Shown here one piece after another: positions 23,760 to 35,503 of a stretch of 64,000 nt of DNA; within the stretch, counting starts at the first letter, position 1, and the number at the start of each line of letters is the position of its first letter. A program made the position numbers and the translations under genes. Location: the NCBI GenBank assembly GCA_032718475.1, contig JAUCBJ010001346.1, positions 16,475-80,474 on the forward strand, in the 5' to 3' direction. The DNA comes from Nemertoderma westbladi. Lineage: Eukaryota; Xenacoelomorpha; Nemertodermatida; Nemertodermatidae. A model generated the notes under the pieces. The model worked only from the letters and a program-made list of their open reading frames with translations, had not been told where the DNA came from and ran no database searches.

Positions 23760-26700
23760 CGGAAGCCAAGATATAACTAGCCATAGTATAATTATAATTA
23801 TTCGCTTAGATGGCTTGCAGCTTTTGCTGCACGAAGGCCCCACTGGTGTTTGATATCCATGCATATAGGCCATGAGATCCTGCAATTATGCTGATCACTT
23901 TATTAACAAATCTAAGCTCAACCCTTGCAAGTGTACCACTTAAAGATAGTCGGTGTTCAAACTTGGTGATGGTGGCTAGTCAATAACCTTACTTTGTTGG
24001 TTGCTTAAGGAAGGACAGTAAATACATACAGTATATATTATTGATTTAATCAAATAAATTGATATACAGTATTTAGATTGCACGATAAAACAATTTTAAC
24101 CTAACGATCCGATGAGAAAAAGAATTTAACGTATTGCTTAGCATAGGCACCAAAAATAATTTTATATTGTTAGCATAAATTTGACATTAATTTTTTTTAA
24201 AGGGCTTGTCGTTATTTTCGTGTGCTAACAAAATGTCTAAATTTAGACAATGTTATTCTTGTTGGACATGGTGTTGGTGTACAACACAATATACTGTAAT
24301 TACCAATAATGACAGCGCAACATATGGTGCTATACTGTAGGGAGTAGTTGATAACAGTATCAACCGCAATCAGCCCACATGTCAGCCAAAGTACTTCCTC
24401 TTATTTGTTCACATAGACGCCTGCTTATCCGATACAGTACGTCACTGTCTACAGTAGCTCAACTCATAAAAGGTAATTGAGGCATTGAACGGAGGAAGCG
24501 ATGGCAGTTTTTCAAACATAATTGATCATCTCGGGTTTCTAATATCTAAAGAGTATTTTTGTGATTTTATTGGAAAACATTCTAAATTTATTTGAAATCT
24601 TTATTTTATGGTAGGGTGCCAAGTTTAGTGATGCACCTAACAGTCAGCCACAAACTGTGACTAACACAGTACCTACAGTATATCACAGTATCACAATCAA
24701 GTTTCCCTTGTGAATATCATATCGCCTGCAAGGTTCCATAAAAAAAGTTCAACGCTCCATCCATGACAACACTCAAAAGTTGGTGACAACACTCATCACA
24801 CACAGTCGAATCTTATTAGGCCTACTGGAATTCAGAATTCTGCTATACCAACCTGTGATTACCTCTACCGGTATCTACACTAAGCCTACAGTAGTTTAGT
24901 TTAGTCATTGCCTAATTGAATCATTTACCAGCGATGATAATGAGGAGTGCACATTTCGCGCATTTGACAAACCATTGTAACCCCATTATGCGCGATAGTT
25001 GGCTATTCAAATATTGAATAATGATAATGAAGGTGTTGTACAATAGTTGTTATTTACTGTAGCATCCCTATTATTTTTGCACCTGGAGGCAACCAATGAC
25101 TTATGCGTGGAGGAACAATGTGTCAAGCAGTAGAGACCTAGTAGCCGGAAATTCAGTAATTATTTCCATTAACTTCCATAACATCAGACGGGGGCCTCGT
25201 TACGCGATTTAAATTCCCAGACGGTTCGCATTCGCACTCATCCACACACCCCCAACCCGCACCACCACAATCCAACCTGCAAGTCATACTGGAATCAATA
25301 TAATTTCATGGTGATGACAATGGAGGTTAAGAGCTGCAATTCTTTCTCTACCAAACTAATAAATTGTGGTAAAACATGTAATGATGTGTCGATTATAGCC
25401 GCTTGTATTACAGTACATACAGTACATACATTAATCTCTTGAATCACCTTACCACTTTTATTCGAAGAATAATAACTTACTTTACGTACAGACTGTTCTA
25501 TGTTAAGTATTATACTGTAATTACAGTAGTAAGAGCACTTCGTCTGATAAGGTATTAGGTATTCCTCGCATTGATGTGTGATTTACAATATTCATATTGC
25601 TCATAACTGGGATTGCTTATTTAGTACCCCGGTTGCACTGCCTCCCTCCATGATGGCTACGAATTGATTTAGCCAGGCGACCGACCACATACAACGACTT
25701 TGGCCTTTCAAAATTATGGAGCAGTTGGTTACGAGTTGCATGATAATTCTAACTACTAATTCTAACTACGCATTCGCATTTTACCTATCCTACCAAGCTA
25801 TAAAAACATCGGGGATGGTTTATTACCCTGTAGTTACTTACTGTGTGTACCTACCTGCTGTCTGTAATATGTGTAGGGTTGGATACAGGATTCCTTAGGG
25901 CAACATTGGGAATGGCTAAGTCATACTTCAGCAAATACATTCTAGGAAACAACTGCTTCTCAAAATATAATATTAGGCGTAGATTGTGTCAGTATTATAC
26001 TGTCCCGAGGCCTTCCATGTTACCTAAGATGCTTGCCCCCCCCCCCCCCATATATGGTTATAGTCACGGGTTTATGGTGCAGACAGGGTGTAATTATCGA
26101 TCCGGTATAATATACTGTACGGATATCTTCAACCAATTGAGACGGTTTGAGTTCACGAACCACACCCTATCCCATGGTTGTCATTGTCAATATATCTTGT
26201 TTGATCCCGCAATATTGCGCAGCCAATTTAATAAAGGGAATATTAAATAGTTATTTCCATTCTTTGAGTTGATACAATACACTTATTAACTGACATTTAC
26301 CCACCAACTTATTGTAATTTACACCAAAGATGGAAATATTTTAATATAATTTTTAATAAAGTCCATGAATATTACTATCACTGCAGATGTTATTAGGTTG
26401 CATCCATGGCAACCAATATATTCGAACGTACGTTATTATTTAGGATTGCCAATAAATATTTCATTAATAATTTATTAATATTGATATAATTTATTGATAT
26501 GTTGAATGCCTTTCTCTTGGGCGTGGTACTAAAACTAATTAACTTATATTGACTTGGGCCTCTGTAAAGGCAACGCGCTTTATTATCAGGCATTTAATAA
26601 TAAAATATATGAGTTTATATCCAATAAGACCTTATTGATTGAAAAGCTTATTGTAATTTAATCTGCCACCAGCGTAAATTATTAGTTTGTGCTTTCCATA

Positions 26701-27680
26701 GAAATACTTATTCCAGAATATTATAGTAAAATTCCCCAGTTTTTCAGTTTTTGCTAATATTTAATTTTAGCACTTAATAAATCCAGGAAATGTTAAAGTG
26801 TCAGTGATCTTAATCAATTCAATTGAGTTTTAATTAAATAACTTTTCCCTACAAAGACAATAACATTTAATATATAGATAATCAGAATACAAGTAATTAA
26901 AATATTACGTAATCCAAAAGCAATATATACTATTATAGCATCTAACACTAACAGTAATATATCACATCACAACAGGGTAGCACAGAAACAATATTGAACA
27001 ACATAACTAAACAATTGAACTAAAATGGGTCCTATATTCAATTCGTAATGCGAGTTATTGTTTATGAAATAAATATATTTGTAATGTTAAATTGATTTTC
27101 ATGGTTTTGCCTACGTAAAAGTCTGAATTCTACGGAGTACTTTTAGCATCGCCTTCTTGAAAATACCTCATCATCAGACCAGGATTTCCAACAGAACTTT
27201 AAAATTCAATTTAATTCAAAATTCCGACAATTAAATTATGAAAAAAATAAACACTAAATTAGTATTATAACCTTTTATCGTGACTGTGTCAATTTATTAT
27301 ATTTTATAAAATAGTTCTAGAGGATAGAATAAAATCTGTAATCTCTCGACAATATCTAGAAACTAAGCGCCATAATATCCCGTAATAAAGTCCTAATTCA
27401 TCATCATCATTGGCGTTTAATGTTTTGGTTAGATTTTATCTGTTCAGTATTTTCCCCGATTAGGTCACTTTTTAATTAAATTTATTTAGAGTTTATTAAT
27501 TAAAATATCATGTCGCCTGATCATTTTTTGCTCATATTCGGATATTAATTAATGATAACTATAATTTTGTGTTTGACCACCCAAGGATGACGTAATATTA
27601 AATATACTCAAAGTTTCCGTCAATTAGACTTGTTGAAAAAGAAGTTTCAATACGCCCAACAAATATCGTTTAATATATTA
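23760..27680. other. No gene recognised
   Basis: About 4 kb of AT-rich sequence with many tacagta words, a poly-C tract near 26037-26050 and short accidental frames. No transposon protein, RNA gene or exon could be supported. Confidence 0.5.
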
Positions 27681-28160
27681 TTCTTAGAACGTGTTTCTAC
27701 TATCATTTGTCACTACTAGTGTTTGTTTCTACTATTCGTTGTCTGTTTTTTATATCCAGTACTTGCCTCTCGTATTATTTGCATCTAATATTATTTGCCT
27801 CTACTAGTATTTGTATCTAATTGGTATTTATCTCTAATAGTATTTGCCTCTACTAGTTTTTGTCTCTAATAGTTTTTGTCTCTGCTAGTTTTTTCTCAAC
27901 TAGTTTTTTCTATACTAGTATTTGTCTATGCGAGTATTTGCCTCTACTAGTATTTGCCTCTACAAGTGTTTGTCTCTACTAGTATTTGCCTCTACTAGTT
28001 TTTGTCTCTAATAGTTTTTGTCTCTACTAGTTTTTTCTCAACTAGTTTTTTCTCTACTAGTATTTGTCTATGCGAGTATTTGCCTCTACTAGTATTTGCC
28101 TCTACTAGTGTTTGCCTCTACTAGTATTTGCCTCTACTAGTTTTTGTCTCTAATAGTATT
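27680..28160 (+). repeat. 16-bp minisatellite (ACTAGT core), left part
   Basis: The unit is close to tctctactagtatttg, repeated head to tail with decay towards the left. Each unit contains the palindrome ACTAGT. It is the same array as 29983-32440, interrupted by a retroelement. Confidence 0.9.
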
Positions 28161-28164
28161 TGTC

Positions 28165-29724
28165 TCTACCACTTCCGTAACCACCACTTCCCAGAAGTGG
28201 TTTGCTGATGACGCCAATGCTAGCGGTCGTCTAAAACAACTAAGAAAATATTGGGGAGAATTGGTCGAATGGGGACCTAAATACGGGTATTTTCCAAATG
28301 CCTCAAAAACTTGGTTAATAGTAAAACCCGAGTTATTAGAAGAGGCGAGGATGCTGTTTGCAGGAACCAATGTGCAGATATCTGCAGGTGGTCATAGGAT
28401 CCTGGGCGGTGCAGTTGGTAGTGACGATTCCATTCGGCAGTTTGTTCTTGATAAGGTCGAGTCTTTTGTTCGACAGGTGGAGCGATTGAGTCCGATCGCA
28501 GACATTGACCCGCATTGTGCATTTACCTGTCTTTCGTTTGGACTCTCTGCGAAGTGGCGGTTCATTTGTCGGGTAATCCCCAACATCGAGCTGCTATTGG
28601 CACCACTCGACGAGGCAGTCAAGACTTTCCTAATGAAACTGGGGAACAGAGTAAACTTATCTGAAACCGAACAGAAACTAATAGCGCTGCCAACAAGATT
28701 GGGAGGACTAGGCATACCCATTCCATCAGATCTTAGTAAGGAATACGATAACTCAAGAGCCATCAGTGAGCCATTGATGGAGCGACTTCCAACAGATACA
28801 ATGGCCGATGTCAGGGAAAAACAGAAAGAAACATCCAAAGCTATCAAATCGGAGCAAAACATAAGGGTCTCAGAAGAAATACAAAGTATACAGGTCGCAA
28901 TATCCCCAGTTCAGGAACAACTACGAATCTTATCTTCACAGAAGGGGGCATCGGCTTGGCTCAACACCAGACCATCAACCCAGCACAACTATCACCTCAC
29001 AAAGTCAGAGTTCAGGGATGCGATCCAGCTTAGGTTCGGATGGCAGTTGCAGGCGACACCGGCGGAATGTGCCTGTGGGGCGCGGTTCACAGTAAACCAC
29101 GTTTTATCGTGCCCCACAGGTGGTTTTCCGTCGGTCCGTCACAATGAAATCAGAGATTTCATCGCCAACACATTAACCGAGGTTGCCCATGATATCTCAA
29201 TCGAGCCTGTACTCCAACCAATCACTGGGGAAACATTCCATCGCTCTACAACCACAAGGGATGAGGGTGCTCGGTTAGATGTATCTGTCAGTGGTTTCTG
29301 GGGAGGTCGTTATGAGAAACTGTTGATTGATGTTTCTGTATTTAACCCTCTAGCACCATCCAATTCCTCTTTGGGCGTCGATAGAGCTTATACCCATCAC
29401 GAGAACCGAAAGAGGGCCCAATATGAAGAAAGAGTTCGGGATGTAGAAATGTCAACGTTCTGTCCCTTCATTCTAGCGGCTACTGGAGGAATGGGTTGGA
29501 GTGCACGTATCTTCACTAAACGTCTCGCTGATTTGTTAGCAGTGAAGAGAGAGATCAGCTACAATGAAGCAATTCAGTGGCTTCGCCGCAAAATCAGCTT
29601 TGCTTTATTACGTTCAGTAATAATGTGTGTTCGCGGAAGCAGATCGACACTAAGGCGACCCATTCTGCACAATATGGCCGATACCTCAATCTTGGTAGCC
29701 AATGCGGACGCGCGGGTGGTGTAA
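28165..29724 (+). CDS. 5'-truncated retroelement protein: RT end plus zinc-knuckle/nuclease-like C-terminus
   Basis: The frame is open for about 520 codons without a defect. It starts abruptly at the catalytic box (KWFADDANASG), so the fingers and most of the palm are missing. Thumb-like sequence follows (KLIALPTRLGGLGIP). The C-terminal part has a CACGARFTVNHVLSC zinc knuckle, then RHNEIRD, GARLDVSVSGFWGG and LIDVSVFNP. That spacing resembles the knuckle plus restriction-like (PD-(D/E)XK) endonuclease of R2/NeSL-type non-LTR elements. This is an analogy made by eye. The ATG at 28204 is internal and not a true start. No stop or frameshift over 1.5 kb suggests a recent insertion. Confidence 0.8.
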   Translation, partial: STTSVTTTSQKWFADDANASGRLKQLRKYWGELVEWGPKYGYFPNASKTWLIVKPELLEEARMLFAGTNVQISAGGHRILGGAVGSDDSIRQFVLDKVESFVRQVERLSPIADIDPHCAFTCLSFGLSAKWRFICRVIPNIELLLAPLDEAVKTFLMKLGNRVNLSETEQKLIALPTRLGGLGIPIPSDLSKEYDNSRAISEPLMERLPTDTMADVREKQKETSKAIKSEQNIRVSEEIQSIQVAISPVQEQLRILSSQKGASAWLNTRPSTQHNYHLTKSEFRDAIQLRFGWQLQATPAECACGARFTVNHVLSCPTGGFPSVRHNEIRDFIANTLTEVAHDISIEPVLQPITGETFHRSTTTRDEGARLDVSVSGFWGGRYEKLLIDVSVFNPLAPSNSSLGVDRAYTHHENRKRAQYEERVRDVEMSTFCPFILAATGGMGWSARIFTKRLADLLAVKREISYNEAIQWLRRKISFALLRSVIMCVRGSRSTLRRPILHNMADTSILVANADARVV

Positions 29725-29982
29725 GATTGGAGGGACCATGCTTTGTTCTGCAGTTTTGTGGTGTTTCTTTTTTTATAAATATAGATGTCTATAATTGCTC
29801 ATTTTGATGATTTAATAAATTTACCGGTAAGATTAATTAATAATAAAAAATTAGTTTATAATTATGTTTGTAATATTAGGCTAATGAATGTGCTTAAATG
29901 TTGTTATTGTGTTTAAAAAAAAAAAAAAAAAAAAAAAACAACATGTATCAATACAGAGTAGGCCTATCTGTAAAAAAAAAAA
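29725..29982 (+). mobile_element. 3' UTR and A-rich tail of the retroelement
   Basis: An untranslated stretch with two A runs (29915-29938 and 29972-29982) ends exactly where the 16-bp array resumes. That is a typical 3' end for a target-primed insertion. Confidence 0.75.
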
Positions 29983-32440
29983 TTTGTCTCTACTAGTATT
30001 TTCCTTTACTAGTTTTTGTCTCTAATAGTTTTTTCTCAACTAGTTTTTTCTCTACTAGTATTTGTCTATGCGAGTATTTGCCTCTACTAGTATTTGCTTC
30101 TACTAGTGTTTGTCTCTACTAGTATTTGTCTCTACTAATTTTTGTCTCTAATAGTTTTTTTTCTCTAATAGTACTTGACTCTATTATAATTTGTCTCTAC
30201 TAGTATTTATCTATACTAGTATTTGTCTCTACTAGTTTTTGTCTCTACTAGTTTTCCTCTACAAGTATTGACTATACTAGTATTTGCCTCTACTAGTTTT
30301 TATCTCTACTAGTTTTGTCTATACTAGATTTGTCTCTACTAGTATTTGTCTACACTAGTATTTGTCTCTACTAGTTTTTCTCTACTAGTTTTCCTCTAAA
30401 AGTATTGACTATACTAGTATTTGCCTCTACTAGTTTTTATCTCTAGTAGTATTTGTCTATACTAGTTTATTTCTCTACTAGTATTTGTCTATACTAATAT
30501 TTGTCTCTACTAGTATCTGTCTCTACTAGTATTTGTCTCTACTAGTATTTGTCTCTACTAGTTTTTGTCTCTACTAGTTTTCCTCTACAAGTATTTGTCT
30601 CTTCTAGTATTTGTCTCTACTAGTATTTGTCTCTACTAGTATTTGTCTCTACTAGTTTTTGTCTCTACTAGTATTTGCCTCTACTAGATTTTATCTCTAC
30701 TAGTATCTTCATCTACTAGATTTTTTCTCTACTAGTTTTGTCTATACTAGTATTTGTCTATGCGAGTATTTGCCTCCACTAGTATTTGCCTCTACAAGTG
30801 TTTGTCTCTACTAGTATTTGTCTCTACTAGTATTTGTCTCTACTAGTATTTGTCTCTACTAGTATTTGTCTCTGCTAGTATGTGTCTCTACTAGTATTTG
30901 TCTCTACTAGTATTTGTCTCTACTAGTATTTGTCTCTACTAGTATTTGCCTCTATACTAGTTTTTTTCTCTACTAGTATTTGCCTCCACTAGTTTTTGTT
31001 TCTATTAGTTTTTTTATCTACTACTATTTGCCTCCACTAGTTTTTGTTTCTATTAGTTTTTTTCTCTACTAGTATTTGTCTATACTAAGATTTGTCTCTA
31101 CTAGTATTTGTCTCTACTAGTATTTGTCTCTACTAGTATTTGTCTCTACTAGTTTTTGTCTCTACTAGTTTTCCTATACTAGTATTTGTCTCTACTAGTA
31201 TTTGTCTCTACTAGTATTTGTCTCTGCTAGTATTTGTCTCTACTAGTATTTGTCTCTACTAGTATTTGTCTCTACTAGTATTTGTCTCTACTAGTATTTG
31301 CCTCTACTAGTATTTGCCTCTACTAGTTTTTATCTCTACTAGTATCTTCCTCTACTAGATTTTTTCTCTACTAGTTTTGTCTATACTAGTATTTGTCTAT
31401 GCGAGTATTTGCCTCTACTAGTATTTGCCTACAAGTGTTTGTCTCTACTAGTATTTGTATCTACTAGTATTTGTCTCTACTAGTATTTGTCTCTCCTAGT
31501 ATTTGTCTCTGCCAGTATTTGTCTCTACTAGTATTTGTCTCTACTAGTATTTGTCTCTACTAGTATTTGTCTCTACTAGTATTTGCCTCTACTAGTTTTT
31601 TTCTCTACTAGTATTTGCCTCCACTAGTTTTTGTTTCTATTAGTTTTTTTATCTACTAGTATTTGCCTCCACTAGTTTTTGTTTCTATTAGTTTTTTTCT
31701 CTACTAGTATTTGTCTATACTAAGATTTGTCTCTACTAGTATTTGTCTCTGCTAGTATTTGTCTCTACTAGTATTTGTCTCTACTAGTTTTTGTCTCTAC
31801 TAGTTTTCCTCTACTAGTATTTGTCTCTACTAGTATTTGTCTCTACTAGTATTTGTCTCTGCTAGTATTTGTCTCTACTAGTATTTGTCTCTACTAGTAT
31901 TTGTCTCTACTAGTATTTGTCTCTACTAGTATTTTCTCTACTAGTATTTGTCTCTACTAGTATTTGTCTCTACTAGTATTTGCCTCTACTAGTTTTTATC
32001 TCTACTAGTATCTTCCTCTACTAGATTTTTTCTCTACTAGTTTTGTCTATACTAGTATTTGTCTATGCGAGTATTTGCCTCTACTAGTATTTGCCTACAA
32101 GTGTTTGTCTCTACTAGTATTTGTCTCTACTAGTATTTGTCTCTACTAGTATTTGTCTCTACTAGTATTTGTCTCTGCCAGTATTTGTCTCTACTAGTAT
32201 TTGTCTCTACTAGTATTTGTCTCTACTAGTATTTGTCTCTACTAGTATTTGCCTCTACTAGTTTTTTTCTCTACTAGTATTTGCCTCCACTAGTTTTTGT
32301 TTCTATTAGTTTTTTTATCTACTAGTATTTGCCTCCACTAGTTTTTGTTTCTATTAGTTTTTTTCTCTACTAGTATTTGTCTCTTATAATTTATCTCTAA
32401 TAGTTTTTGTCCCAAGTAGTTTTTGGATCTACGCGTGACT
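29983..32440 (+). repeat. 16-bp minisatellite (ACTAGT core), right part with higher-order repeats
   Basis: More than 140 units of about 16 bp. A distinctive block containing gcctccactagtttttgttt occurs near 30980, 31620 and 32280, which marks a higher-order period of roughly 630-660 bp. The right edge decays at about 32430. Confidence 0.92.
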
Positions 32441-32706
32441 GGTGCAATATTGATGATCGGCCGCCAATGTTTTTGTAATGTTTATCACTAATTAATGGAA
32501 TAAGCAATTTATTGTTCCCTTGTTGCAAACGTTTGACGGTTAAAAAAAACTAATTATAAGTCAGTTAGCGGAAAATAAGGTTGTTAAACTGAATAGTTTC
32601 AAATTCCATGCAATCTAATTAAGATTCGTAAATAATTTGTTGCGGTTTATCTTTAGGGTCGTGACACTGAATGAAGACATTAATATTCCATGATAAGGTT
32701 TTTAAG

Positions 32707-33002
32707 GGGGGTAAACGTTACGCCTACATTTTACACACGCGTCCAGACGCCCCCAAACTCTTACACACACACCTACACAGTACACACCCCTACTGTATGT
32801 ACCGGCCTGCCGGTAAGCCAATACATCTGACTGTTGATCCTCAAACTACGGATTTCCAATTAAATAATGTTTCCTATCTCTAGTTTATTGTTTTGATTCA
32901 TTTGAACTCGCCTCTGTAACCTGCTTCTTTACTAACCTGCCTACAAGTAGGTGTAATTGTGAGTGTAGGCGTGTGTAAGTGTAGGCGTAGCGTTTACCCC
33001 CG
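32707..33002. mobile_element. MITE-like element, copy 1, with 8-bp target duplication
   Basis: Terminal inverted repeats of about 30 bp begin GGGGGTAAACGTTACGCC on the left and, on the opposite strand of the right end, CGGGGGTAAACGCTACG. The direct repeat TTTTTAAG flanks both sides (32699-32706 and 33003-33010). An 8-bp duplication is typical of hAT-type transposases. The element has no coding capacity. The interior holds the gtttattgttttg...ctgtaacctg motif also seen at 18 kb. Confidence 0.8.
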
Positions 33003-33010
33003 TTTTTAAG

Positions 33011-34640
33011 TACAATACCATAAGTAACAGTAAGTCCAATGGATATTGTGTTAAAAATTGACTTTCAAAAGTTATTTACAAGTAACGTACAGAGGTGCTT
33101 CTCATGTAACTGCCAAATTGTAAACGTTTCTATGGTTACGATCTACTCAATATTTACTGTAAGGCGACTACAGAACAGGGTGTGGAGTGTGTTGGAAGCA
33201 CTCTGTGCTCAGACTATAAACAGTACGCTGCAATCGGAAGACTGCAAGGTTGACAGTTCGATAATACTCGCTGAGTGAGAGCGAACTATAACGTGCGTTG
33301 TTGGCTCATTCCGCTTACCTGAATTGCATGAAACATTTACTCTTTCTGATTGGAACCGCATATAAATATCTATTTAATTATAAATGGTCAAATTGAAGAT
33401 TGTAATAATGACGCAGTAATTATTATCTCAAACGGAATGAAAAAATGTAATTTAACTGTATAAAAAATCTATCAAACATTTGTAGTCCATTAATTGGACT
33501 ATAGTAATTAAATTAATGTATTAATTAACTGCTTGCTTATCTTAGATAAAAAAAACATTTAGTAAATGTGTAGATGATACAATAAACTTAGTGAAGGTTT
33601 TTGGTACAATGCAACCTTATAAACAATGAAGCAGTGGCTATTGATTGGTTAGAATTCAGCTTGTTATTGAACTGCTGATGCTGAACCTCTCGTGTTCTGT
33701 CCTGACAAGAATCCTCATCACGTAAAATACATTACCGCCATTTAAACGGGATGACGACGCTAGCGTAACAACCAACTGGCCCGCCGTCTTTCAGCCTCAC
33801 TAACTAAACACCAGATGCATGTTAAGTGCAGAAATACGCACACGCCCACCCAATCCGCACATTATTCGCGTCAGTTTCTTCTAAGTAAGCAGAACGAAAC
33901 CCTTCTGTAATAACTTAAATTTTCCTCGAGCAATTTCCTTCTAACGTTTTAAATTGGTAAATTTAGCAGCTTTTAACCTGATACCGGGTACTTAGGTAGC
34001 ACATCCCAAGGGACCTATTCCATTGGATTCAATGATTGTTTCGCTAACAAGTTGTGTGAGATAAGAAGCCTCGCAACATGCGCGTTTAATCACGAATGGA
34101 CAATGGGTCGAATTATTGGCCGGTGCCCTTGGGATCGGGTATTATTTTTACGGTTTCCTATCTCGATCGTGATGTTCGTTCAAGGTTAACACAATATTTT
34201 TTGTCATTTAACGTGTCGCGCGAGGAAGGATGATGGGCCGGAGGTTAAACTCTCGATTCTATTTAGTTACGCTTTTATTTACAGTTGTGGATGTGTGAAC
34301 TGTTTTCCGGCCTTAATATATATATAGGTTGTCATTGGGAATTTGATTTTATTCCAAATTATTATTTAATTTATTGATAAATTGAAGTTTAATTTAATTT
34401 AATTTAATTGATAAATAAATATAAATATATGAAATAGTCTGAGTGGATGGGAATCTGACGAATATCGCAAATATTTAAAAGAATATAATGTATAAAGAAT
34501 GTTTGCGCTTTTCGTTAGTGCCCTGTCTGCCATTTAGTTTTTCAGGTGGTTGACAAATCTATTATACGAAAAACAAGTTAAGTAAGCGTGTGATGGTATT
34601 AGTCCTAGTATTCCACCAATAAATTTCGGTAAAGAAAAAA
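33011..34640. other. No gene recognised
   Basis: Short open frames look accidental. A weak tRNA-like stretch near 33220-33265 was not convincing. (ttaat)n-like sequence lies near 34390. Confidence 0.45.
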
Positions 34641-34645
34641 AAAAA

Positions 34646-34915
34646 GGGGGGGGGGGGTAAACGTTACGCAGGGACACGCCTACAATCACCCCCACACGCT
34701 TATTCACGCCTATACAGTAGGTGCATGTACCGGCCTGCCGGTAAGCCAATCTGACTGTTGATCCCCAAACTGTTGATTCTCAATCAAATTAAGTTTCCTA
34801 CAGTATCTCTCGTTTATTGTTTTGGTTCCATGCAACCCGTCTCTGTAACCTGTTTCTTTACTAACCTGCCTAAGTAGGTGTAGGTGTAGGCGTATCGTTT
34901 ACCCCAGTAAAAACT
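34646..34915. mobile_element. MITE-like element, copy 2
   Basis: It has the same ends and internal order as copy 1 (gtaaacgttacgc, gtaccggcctgccggtaagcc, gtttattgttttggttcc, gtaggcgtatcgtttacccc). The left end runs into a 12-G tract preceded by an A run, so the target duplication cannot be read. It lies about 70 bp left of the 5' LTR. Confidence 0.75.
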
Positions 34916-34986
34916 TATCTATCGAGGTTGCATCTCTAGAATTTGTTCATATAACAACAATGATTCATAACAAACACCTAGAAAAC

Positions 34987-35503
34987 TGTAAAAGCTTTTG
35001 CGTACATAACAATTCATTTTCACGCAATGCGCAGAATACTCTAAAATAGCCCTAAAATTGTTCAACTACGCGTCGGAAAGAAATTAGAACCAGGGTGACG
35101 AAATCTGTCAGCTGATTCTTTGTGTACGTGGAGGTTTCTTTGTTCAGACTTATTCAGCCAATCAGAGCAATCTTCCCAGTTATGCCAGTAGAGACCTACC
35201 TGAGGAAACTAGCGCAATGCATTATGGTTATGGTTTTTCTGAGAATTAGATTCCTCTCAGGATTTTGTACTAAGTACGGTCGTTTCAGACTTTGGCCCAA
35301 GAACATCTGATGGCCTTAGTTATAAGAACGTAACTCTATTAACATTTTACCGACTTAACTACTCAATACGACGCATTGCACCAAACTGAACTTCATGAAC
35401 ACATACTGACTGTTCACCGCACCGTTTTACTGCTGTTTTATATTGTGTTAATTGTTGTTTATATTAATGGATGTTATATTTGGAGAATACCGATAAATAA
35501 TCA
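34987..35503 (+). mobile_element. 5' LTR of the nested BEL-associated element (517 bp)
   Basis: It starts TGTAAAAG and ends ATAATCA, giving the TG...CA ends usual for LTRs. It aligns over its full length with 56972-57488, with about seven differences by my count and no length change. Four more bases (TAAA) are shared after both copies. I cannot find a clear target duplication outside the pair. A 62-codon open frame inside is common to both copies but is probably chance. Confidence 0.88.

Noticed and set aside
25843-26250. 135-codon plus-strand frame
   Set aside because: It crosses a poly-C tract, has no recognisable domain and an AT-driven composition. It is probably chance.
27680-32440. CRISPR-like array
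   Set aside because: Repeats are 16 bp, contiguous and without unique spacers. The context is eukaryotic.
33150-33285. tRNA-derived SINE near 33220-33265
   Set aside because: It has a vague B-box-like stretch but no credible A box at the right distance and no second copy in the window.
35122-35310. A 62-codon frame present in both LTRs (also 57107-57295)
   Set aside because: The two copies are identical only because the LTRs are. It has no motif and is not kept in the diverged LTRs.
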